Assembly (NCBI GenBank): GCA_021203005.1
Contig: JAJQCB010000005.1
Span: forward strand, 1 to 37,783
Length of the DNA stretch: 37,783 bases
Direction: 5' to 3'
DNA from: Clostridiales bacterium
GTDB taxonomy: Bacteria; Bacillota; Clostridia; Lachnospirales; Lachnospiraceae
In this document: piece by piece, positions 31,481 to 37,783 of the stretch
Layout: the number at the start of each line of letters is the position of its first letter
Position numbering within the stretch: position 1 is the stretch's first letter
Made by a program: the position numbers and the translations under genes
The notes under the pieces: model-generated
Database searches by the model: none
Told to the model about the DNA's origin: nothing
What the model saw: the letters and a program-made list of their open reading frames with translations, nothing else

Positions 31481-33538
31481 TTATAGCAACCCGGCATCGG
31501 ATAACAGACCTGTCAGCTTCTCAGCCGCAGCTTTGCCGTCCAGGTTCTCGATCTTCATGCCGTTCTTCTCATGGCGGGGCGTATAGGTCTTCAGCACTCT
31601 GGTAGGAGAACCGTTTAGACCGCGCTCCTCGGGGGCAACAACCACCTGTTCCGACGTCAGCTGTCCGATCTCGGCAGTGCGTGCAAAACGCTTCGTCGTA
31701 AAGCTGGGGTACCGCAGATCATAACTGGTCTTGTTGATCGTGATCACACAGCCGGTGGAAACCGCAAAATAATCATATCCCTCGTCGCTCTCGCGCTTGC
31801 ACTTTAACGTGCCGTCATCCTGCAGCGTCACTTCCACGGCGTAGGAAACAAGCGCCCTGTTCAGATGCTGCGAAATCTCGGGCCCTACCTGACCGGTATC
31901 ACCGTCGATCGCCTGTTTTCCGCAGAAGATAATGTCAAACGGCTTTCCGGACTGTTCCTCCAGATAAGTAATCGCCGTAGACAGGATCTTAGAGGTAGCC
32001 AGCGTATCCGATCCGCCGAAGACTCTGTCAGTAATGAGCCATGCTTCGTCAGCTCCTGCCGCCAGGCACTCACGAAGAGCATCCTCCGCCTTCGGGATAC
32101 CCATGGTGATGACCGTAACTTTGCCGCCGGTCTTATCTTTCAGGCGAAGAGCGGTCTCCAGGGCATACGTGTCGAACGTGCTGACGATGGCGGGAACGCC
32201 CTCACGGATCAGTGTGTGCTTTACGGGATCGATCTTAATCTGTGTCGTATCGGGAACCTGCTTGATGCATACCAGCAGATTTAACGCGTTTTTATTCTCC
32301 CTGGCCTTTGCTGCGGGTGCCGGGGTAACGGCCGTCTTCGCGGGCGCCTCTTTTTTCACCGGGGTGGCAGGAGCAGACGGGGCCGGACTCTTTGCAGTCT
32401 TCGCGCCGTATTTTTTCTTCACCTGACCGGCAATGACCGTGCGCTGAATCTGGTTGGTGCCCTCGTAAATCTGAAGAATCTTCGCGTCACGCATCAGTTT
32501 CTCCATCGGGTACTCTCTCATGTAACCGTAACCGCCCATCACCTGAACGCCGTCGATGGCGTTCTGCATGCCCGCGTCGGTACCTGCGGTCTTGGCGATC
32601 GCAGCCTCCATCGTAAATGAAAGTCCCGCATCAATCCGCTCTGCCGTGTGCAGATACATCTGACGCGCCGACTGCGCCCGGATCTCCATATTCGCCAGCA
32701 TTCCCTCCACCATCTGGAAATTTGCTACCGGCTGGCCGAACTGTACGCGCTGCTTGGCATATCTGGTCGCTTCCTCCACCGCACGCTGCGCAATGCCGAC
32801 GCCAAACGCGCCGACACCCGGACGGGAGTGATCCAGCGTATCCAGAATATACTTAAATCCGCGGTTCTTTCTGCCGAGCAGATGGTCCTTCGGAATACGC
32901 ACATTGTCAAAAATAACCTCGCTGGTGCAGCTTAAGCGCATGCCCATCTTATCCTCTTCCTTGCCGATGGAAACACCCGGACGGTCACGCTCCACAATAA
33001 ATGCGGAAAGTCCCATGACGCCGGCAGACTTCTTGGTGGAAGCCAGAATGGTATAAATGCCGGCAATCGGACCATTGGAGATAAACGACTTGGTGCCGTT
33101 GATGACATACTCATCGCCATCCTCTACGGCTGTCGTCTGAACACTTCCCGCATCGGAACCGGCATTCGGCTCTGTCAGACAGAAAGCTGCATATTTTTTT
33201 TCTTTAATCGTGTCAAACCACAGTTTTTTCTGTGCATCATTACCCGCAACCAGTACCGGGTAGGAAGCCAGGGAGTTGGCAATCAGTGTGGTAGCAATGC
33301 CGATATCGCCGCGGGCAATCTCCTCCGCAATGGCACAGCTCTCTACATTGGTAAGCCCCGGTCCGCCATATTCAGTGGGAATACAAAGCTGGTTCAGCCC
33401 CATATCGCAGGCCATATTCAGCAGCTTTTCCGGGAATTCATTGTTGCGCTCATAATCCCCTACAGTCGGGATTATCTCTTTGTCTACAAATTCCCGAACC
33501 ATAGTGAGCAATTCCTGGGTCTCGTTATTGAAGATCAT
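31481..33538 (-). CDS. Acyl-CoA dehydrogenase fused to electron transfer flavoprotein beta subunit
   Basis: N-terminal ACAD (MCFLTEPNAGSD-like CLTEPNAGSDAGSVQT, QIYEGTNQIQRTVIAGQV), Ala/Pro/Lys-rich linker (AKSPAPSAPATPVKKEAPAKTAVTPAPAAKA), C-terminal EtfB (NLLVCIKQVPDTTQIKID, CGKQAIDGDTGQVGPEI); start at MIFNNETQ behind GGAG. Confidence 0.93.
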   Translation of the reverse strand: MIFNNETQELLTMVREFVDKEIIPTVGDYERNNEFPEKLLNMACDMGLNQLCIPTEYGGPGLTNVESCAIAEEIARGDIGIATTLIANSLASYPVLVAGNDAQKKLWFDTIKEKKYAAFCLTEPNAGSDAGSVQTTAVEDGDEYVINGTKSFISNGPIAGIYTILASTKKSAGVMGLSAFIVERDRPGVSIGKEEDKMGMRLSCTSEVIFDNVRIPKDHLLGRKNRGFKYILDTLDHSRPGVGAFGVGIAQRAVEEATRYAKQRVQFGQPVANFQMVEGMLANMEIRAQSARQMYLHTAERIDAGLSFTMEAAIAKTAGTDAGMQNAIDGVQVMGGYGYMREYPMEKLMRDAKILQIYEGTNQIQRTVIAGQVKKKYGAKTAKSPAPSAPATPVKKEAPAKTAVTPAPAAKARENKNALNLLVCIKQVPDTTQIKIDPVKHTLIREGVPAIVSTFDTYALETALRLKDKTGGKVTVITMGIPKAEDALRECLAAGADEAWLITDRVFGGSDTLATSKILSTAITYLEEQSGKPFDIIFCGKQAIDGDTGQVGPEISQHLNRALVSYAVEVTLQDDGTLKCKRESDEGYDYFAVSTGCVITINKTSYDLRYPSFTTKRFARTAEIGQLTSEQVVVAPEERGLNGSPTRVLKTYTPRHEKNGMKIENLDGKAAAEKLTGLLSDAGLL

Positions 33539-33621
33539 AATGGGAAATACTCCTTTTCTGTAAAAATAATAGAAGCGGTAGTCAGGGACTTCCGCCTGTT
33601 GTCCGCCTCTCATCCAGTGGA

Positions 33622-33650
33622 ATAATAACATATTTAACCATCATTGGCAA
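33622..33650 (-). promoter_or_regulatory. Putative promoter for the acyl-CoA dehydrogenase-EtfB/EtfA genes
   Basis: Minus strand TTGCCA-N17-TATTAT; -35 lies inside palindrome TCATTG-G-CAATGA (33641-33653). Confidence 0.5.
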
Positions 33651-33690
33651 TGACTTTTTATAAGTTACGATTTGTCGTTGTTTATAGGAC

Positions 33691-34002
33691 GGATGCGTAA
33701 GATGTTCAGGGAAATAGAATCAGTCAACCGGGGGCAACGCTTCGCCGAACTAAGTGCTAACTGCGACTAAGACGCTCAGGAAAGCCTTCGCGCCTAAGTC
33801 TTACTATAAAAGCCCAAGAAGCGGAGCCCAGAGGCGAACGCTGATTGGTTGCTTTTATGTATGCATGCGGCGCTTAGCAAGCCCAAGCCATGGGCGCCGG
33901 GCGAGCTTAGCAAAGTCGTATAGTAAGCACTGGATTTCGTCTCAGCTAAAACCGCCCCTACAGAGTTGCCTGACTCTATTTCCCTGAACATCTTACGCAT
34001 CC
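33691..34002. repeat. 312-bp element with 37-bp terminal inverted repeats, MITE and/or structured-RNA candidate
   Basis: Left 33691-33727 GGATGCGTAAGATGTTCAGGGAAATAGAATCAGTCAA versus right 33966-34002 reverse complement GGATGCGTAAGATGTTCAGGGAAATAGAGTCAGGCAA, 35/37 with the outer 28 perfect; internal nested inverted repeats. Confidence 0.85.
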
Positions 34003-34053
34003 TGTGCCAACTTTAAAGAATAACTGTACGAGAATTTATTCTCCATATAAGGT

Positions 34054-34082
34054 TTGACTTTCCTCCCATCTGCCCCTATACT
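34054..34082 (+). promoter_or_regulatory. Putative sigma-A promoter for the DUF1292 gene
   Basis: TTGACT-N17-TATACT upstream of 34178. Confidence 0.7.
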
Positions 34083-34177
34083 ATCAACATAGATTTCTGT
34101 AGATTAAATAGTTTGAATTCAAGTTAACTACATGCAAAAATATACACCTGGAAAAAATATCAAAGGAGACTCTTGAA

Positions 34178-34486
34178 ATGAGCAAAAAGAAATCAACCGC
34201 TGCCAATACAGACCACGACATTCTCGACCCGCAGGAGATGTTTCTGACCGTTGACCTCGACGACGGCGGAACTGAGACGTTTCAGATTTTAAAAATCTTT
34301 GAGGCCGGCGGCCGGGACTATATTGCGGTATGCCCCACAGACGGATCTGAGGATGTCTATTTTTACCGGTATTCTGAAGACGCGGCAGGCAACCCGGCTG
34401 TAGACAATATCGAGACGGATGAAGAGTTTGAGATTGCCATCGATATGTTTGACCAGCTTCTGGATGAGGATGAATTTGACGCGTAA
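34178..34486 (+). CDS. DUF1292 domain-containing protein
   Basis: 102 aa acidic; TVDLDDGGTETFQILKIFEAGGRDYIAVCPTDG...DVYFYRYSED; AAAGGAG site. Confidence 0.85.
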   Translation: MSKKKSTAANTDHDILDPQEMFLTVDLDDGGTETFQILKIFEAGGRDYIAVCPTDGSEDVYFYRYSEDAAGNPAVDNIETDEEFEIAIDMFDQLLDEDEFDA

Positions 34487-34507
34487 TTATCTGGCATACA
34501 GGCTCTC

Positions 34508-36346
34508 TCATCCTTTTTTCACCTGTATCTCCTCCAGGAACCGGGACGGCGCCATCTCCTTATTGTGGATCTGCCCGGAGTGCAGCAGATACAGGCGTTT
34601 TTTGGCGCGGGTCATTCCGACGTAAAACAGCCGCCGCTCCTCCTCTATCTCCGGTTCCAGCGCGGCTTTTTTATAGGGCACGATCGTCTCGTTGACATCT
34701 ATGATGAAAACCGTGTCAAATTCCAATCCCTTGGAGGCATGGAGTGTGGAGAGCCGGATGGCAGATACCGGATTCTGCTTTTTTGCAAGCTGCTTTCCCC
34801 ACTCTTCTTTCACCTCTTCCATGTGCGCGAACCATTCTGTATAGGTACTGTATGCTTTGGCGTCCTCCTGGAACTCATCCAGAATATCCAGCAATTCCTC
34901 CTTCGGCATTCTCCACTCTGCCGCAAAATCCGTCAGATAATCCTCGTAGGCGATCGCTTTCCGGATATAATTGACCGCGGAATACGGCCGCATCCGGGAC
35001 AGTGTTTTCAGGTCAATCTCCAGCTTTTCCAGCCGCTGGCACATCCATCCCTGGTCTTTATAATAATCCTCCCAGACATCGAATGCCACTTCCTCGTAAG
35101 GCAGACTTTCCCTGGACAGATAACGCTTCGGACGGTTCATGATTTTTAAAAACGATGCCCGGGACCGGTCTCCCATGGCAATCTGTATGTAGGTCAGAAT
35201 GTCCCTCACAATCCAGTGATCGTAGAGATTCGGAATATGCTCTTTGGAAACAAACGGCAGGTTGTACTCGAACAGCTGCCGGATCAGAAGGCCGGGCTGG
35301 GCGTTCGTGCGAAAAAGGACCGCCATCGCGTCATAAGGGACACCGGCCGACCGGTTCAGTTCCTGCATCGTCCGGATTACATAGAGGTTCTGCTCTCTCT
35401 GATTTTTAAATTCCTCTATCACAGGGCGGGTTCCTCCCGCCGCGTTTGCCCGAATGTTCTTGGCAAACCGCGCGCTGTTATAGGAAATCAGATTGCCCGC
35501 CAGCTGCACGATCTCCGGCACGGAACGGTAGTTCGTATCCAGAAGAATCTTCTGTGCCCCGGGGTAATCCCGCTCAAAATTCAGCATGATTTCCGGACGG
35601 GAGCCGCGGAACCGATAGATGGACTGATCATCGTCGCCGACGATAAACAGGTTATTCTGCGGCAGCGCCAGCATCCGGATAATATCATACTGGATCCGGT
35701 TGATATCCTGAAACTCGTCCACAAGAATATACTGAAATTTTTTCTGCCACGCCTGCAGAATATCCGCCCGCTGCTCCAGCAGTTCTTTTGTATAAACCAG
35801 CATATCGTCAAAATCGATCAGCCGGTTCTGCGCCAGATACTCCTGATAGGCATGAAAAATCTTCCGGAAAACGCCCTCCCCGCAGCTGGTGGAATAATAA
35901 TGCTCCAGATCAACGCCCGTATTTTTAATCAGACTGATCTCTCCCAGAATCCCCTGGATAAAATCCGCCTCATCGTCGTATTCCAGCCGGAGCCGGTGAA
36001 TAAATTCACGGATAAACCGGGTGCGCTGCTCTTCCTTCGCAATATTATTGGACGTATATCCGTAAGCACATTTTAAAATATGAAAATAGACAGCATGAAA
36101 TGTACCAAATGTAACCGGGACGCTCTGCCCGTCCATCAGCGCATAAAACCGCTCCTTCATCTCCCCCGCCGCCGCCCGGGAAAAAGTGATGACCAGGATA
36201 TTCTCCGGTCTGACCCGGTACTTCCGGATCAGACACGCGATCCTGCCGGTGATCACCGTCGTCTTGCCGGATCCCGGTCCGGCGAGAATGATAGCGGGAC
36301 CGTCCTTTAATTGAATTGCCTGTGACTGTGTCTGATCAACTCTCAT
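34508..36346 (-). CDS. UvrD/PcrA/Rep-type superfamily 1 ATP-dependent DNA helicase
   Basis: ILAGPGSGKTTVITGRI Walker A, YILVDEFQDIN, VGDDDQSIYRFRGS, STLHASKGLEFDTVFI, RLFYVGMTRAKKRLYL; start set at MRVDQTQSQ. Confidence 0.93.
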   Translation of the reverse strand: MRVDQTQSQAIQLKDGPAIILAGPGSGKTTVITGRIACLIRKYRVRPENILVITFSRAAAGEMKERFYALMDGQSVPVTFGTFHAVYFHILKCAYGYTSNNIAKEEQRTRFIREFIHRLRLEYDDEADFIQGILGEISLIKNTGVDLEHYYSTSCGEGVFRKIFHAYQEYLAQNRLIDFDDMLVYTKELLEQRADILQAWQKKFQYILVDEFQDINRIQYDIIRMLALPQNNLFIVGDDDQSIYRFRGSRPEIMLNFERDYPGAQKILLDTNYRSVPEIVQLAGNLISYNSARFAKNIRANAAGGTRPVIEEFKNQREQNLYVIRTMQELNRSAGVPYDAMAVLFRTNAQPGLLIRQLFEYNLPFVSKEHIPNLYDHWIVRDILTYIQIAMGDRSRASFLKIMNRPKRYLSRESLPYEEVAFDVWEDYYKDQGWMCQRLEKLEIDLKTLSRMRPYSAVNYIRKAIAYEDYLTDFAAEWRMPKEELLDILDEFQEDAKAYSTYTEWFAHMEEVKEEWGKQLAKKQNPVSAIRLSTLHASKGLEFDTVFIIDVNETIVPYKKAALEPEIEEERRLFYVGMTRAKKRLYLLHSGQIHNKEMAPSRFLEEIQVKKG

Positions 36347-36458
36347 GTCGAATAGTTTATCGCGTTCGCGCTCAACGGTCAAGAGCCACCCGCAACTCAC
36401 ACAGGTGGCTCCCCGGGCAGATACAGCCCGCAAATCATGATTTTTTTAATTCATTTCT

Positions 36459-37097
36459 TTAAGCAGGGCAGCCGCAGCCCGGTTTACAGCCCGCGATTCC
36501 CTTAACATCAAATTCCGGGTTGAACGCATAGAAGTTTTTCTCATTTAATCGATCCGTCACAATGCGGAGTCCCTCGCCGAACCGCTGGAAGTGGACGACC
36601 TCACGCTCCCGCAAAAAGCGGATCGGATCGCAGACCTCCGGGTCTTTGACCAGGCGGAGGATGTTGTCATAGGTGGTTCTCGCCTTCTGCTCTGCAGCCA
36701 TATCCTCAAAGAGATCCGTGATGGCATCTCCCTTTGACTGATATTCGCACGCGTTCTGCGGGATGCCGGCTGCCGCCGCGGGCCATAAGCCCAGCGTGTG
36801 ATCCACATAGTAGGTGTCAAACCCGCTCTTTTTGATTTCCTCCGGAGTCAGATCCTGCGTCAGCTGTTTCACAATCGCGCAGATCATTTCCATGTGCGCC
36901 AGTTCCTCCGTGCCGATGTCCGTGAGCAGACCGGCCACCTCTTTATACGGCATGGAATACCGCTGGGACAGGTAGCGCATAGACGCGGACATCTCGCCGT
37001 CAGGCCCGCCAAACTGTGAGATAATTATCTTTGCAATCCCGGGGTCGGATTTTGTGATGTTGACCGGATACTGCAGTCTTCTCTCATAATTCCACAT
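36459..37097 (-). CDS. cotJC: Spore coat protein CotJC (manganese catalase family)
   Basis: 212 aa; MWNYERRLQYPVNITKSDPGIAKIIISQFGGPDGEMSASMRYLSQRYSMP, EELAHMEMICAIV. Confidence 0.93.
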   Translation of the reverse strand: MWNYERRLQYPVNITKSDPGIAKIIISQFGGPDGEMSASMRYLSQRYSMPYKEVAGLLTDIGTEELAHMEMICAIVKQLTQDLTPEEIKKSGFDTYYVDHTLGLWPAAAAGIPQNACEYQSKGDAITDLFEDMAAEQKARTTYDNILRLVKDPEVCDPIRFLREREVVHFQRFGEGLRIVTDRLNEKNFYAFNPEFDVKGIAGCKPGCGCPA

Positions 37098-37100
37098 AAC

Positions 37101-37379
37101 TTAAAAATACCCCCTTTCCCACGGCCAGCACTGTACCGACCACTTCCAGACATCATGCTCCTCGCCGCCGAACTGCGTCAGCGGGCCGTATTTGTGCTCG
37201 TATTCTGAGCAAGCCTTCTGATACATGTGATTCATGTGATTGTAGTAATCCAGCGCCTCCTGGTCTTTCGGATGGGTATCCAGGTACAGTGTGATATCGC
37301 TCAGTGCAAATCCATACTGGTTCACCGCCTGGAACAGCCTCATTTTTTCCGAAGCATTACAATTGCAGGACATACTCAT
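37101..37379 (-). CDS. cotJB: Spore coat protein CotJB
   Basis: 92 aa; LFQAVNQYGFALSDITLYLDTHPKDQEALDYYNHM, WPWERG. Confidence 0.92.
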   Translation of the reverse strand: MSMSCNCNASEKMRLFQAVNQYGFALSDITLYLDTHPKDQEALDYYNHMNHMYQKACSEYEHKYGPLTQFGGEEHDVWKWSVQCWPWERGYF

Positions 37380-37579
37380 CAGCAGTTTCCTCCTTTCCCG
37401 GTGAACGGTTTATCTAATTCGGGAAAAATAGTTCCGACTGTAAGCGCCCGATCCAGCTCATACGTCCGCGCGAAATGCTGCCACGGCACATACGCCATTG
37501 CGATCGGCATGCGGTCGATGGCGTACGGCATGCCGCCGTTCATCTGCATCGTCCGGTAATTTCCTGTATTGCAACTCAA
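37379..37579 (-). CDS. cotJA: Spore coat-associated protein CotJA
   Basis: 66 aa; PIAMAYVPWQHFARTYELDRALTVGTIFPELDKPF; apparent TTG start; overlaps cotJB. Confidence 0.88.
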   Translation of the reverse strand: MSCNTGNYRTMQMNGGMPYAIDRMPIAMAYVPWQHFARTYELDRALTVGTIFPELDKPFTGKGGNC

Positions 37580-37672
37580 TTTGATTGCCCTTTCTGATGG
37601 ATTTACTGTAATATATGCGGAATCGGCGGCATAGGTTCTAATGAATTAAAAAAGACTCTCTTTTTCATTGAA

Positions 37673-37711
37673 AAAAAACGGTCTGTCAGGCAACCTGACA
37701 GACCGTTTTTT
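37673..37711. terminator. Bidirectional rho-independent terminator
   Basis: AAAAAACGGTCTGTCAGG-CAA-CCTGACAGACCGTTTTTT, 18-bp perfect stem with A/T tracts. Confidence 0.93.
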
Positions 37712-37731
37712 GGTATTATACTGTGTATAAA

Positions 37732-37783
37732 TCGAGTAGGAGGCGGTGATTAGCCGCCGTCCTCTCACAGCACCGAACGTACG
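37732..37783. other. Possible group II intron/maturase-associated flank, cut by the window end
   Basis: GGAGGCGGTGATTAGCCGCCGTCCTCTCACAGCACCGAACGTACG resembles, from memory, sequence seen next to intron reverse-transcriptase genes in Clostridia. Confidence 0.3.

Noticed and set aside
30620-31486. 288-aa plus-strand ORF antisense to etfA
   Set aside because: Shadow ORF; etfA is unambiguous on the other strand.
33754-33987. 77-aa ORF (and a 68-aa antisense ORF) inside the inverted-repeat element
   Set aside because: Overlapping ORFs on both strands of a structured repeat, no ribosome-binding site, low-complexity composition; most likely spurious.
35216-36076. 286-aa plus-strand ORF antisense to the UvrD-like helicase
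   Set aside because: Shadow ORF of a well-supported helicase gene.
1-37783. CRISPR arrays, tRNA or rRNA genes, transposase genes
   Set aside because: No regularly spaced direct repeats, tRNA-like cloverleaf or transposase ORF was recognised on reading.

Overview
This window looks like a Clostridia chromosome, probably Lachnospiraceae, judged from gene content and gene order. Most genes are on the minus strand. From left to right it contains: a sugar/polyol catabolic cluster (zinc alcohol dehydrogenase, xylulokinase, fucose/arabinose isomerase-like protein, DUF4867-like protein) divergent from a GH3 glycosidase; two poorly characterised membrane proteins and a membrane-anchored spermidine-synthase-like protein; the conserved block yifB-dprA-topA-codY-rpsB-tsf next to a sigK-like sigma factor; a GH53 galactanase-like gene; trpS; a fatty-acid synthesis block (acpP-fabD-fabG-fabF-accB-fabZ-accC-accDA) that contains no enoyl-ACP reductase and has a single-base frameshift in accC; etfA and an acyl-CoA dehydrogenase-EtfB fusion directly upstream of that block; a DUF1292 protein; a UvrD/PcrA-type helicase; and a cotJABC spore-coat operon. 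The least explained structure is a roughly 312-bp intergenic element (33691-34002) with 37-bp terminal inverted repeats (35/37 matching, including 28 perfect bp) and several nested internal inverted repeats, which could be a MITE and/or a large structured RNA. A second notable signal is a perfect 10-1-10 palindrome overlapping the -10 box of a near-consensus promoter in front of acpP. No CRISPR array, rRNA or tRNA gene was recognised. All functional assignments are by reading; no database search was run.
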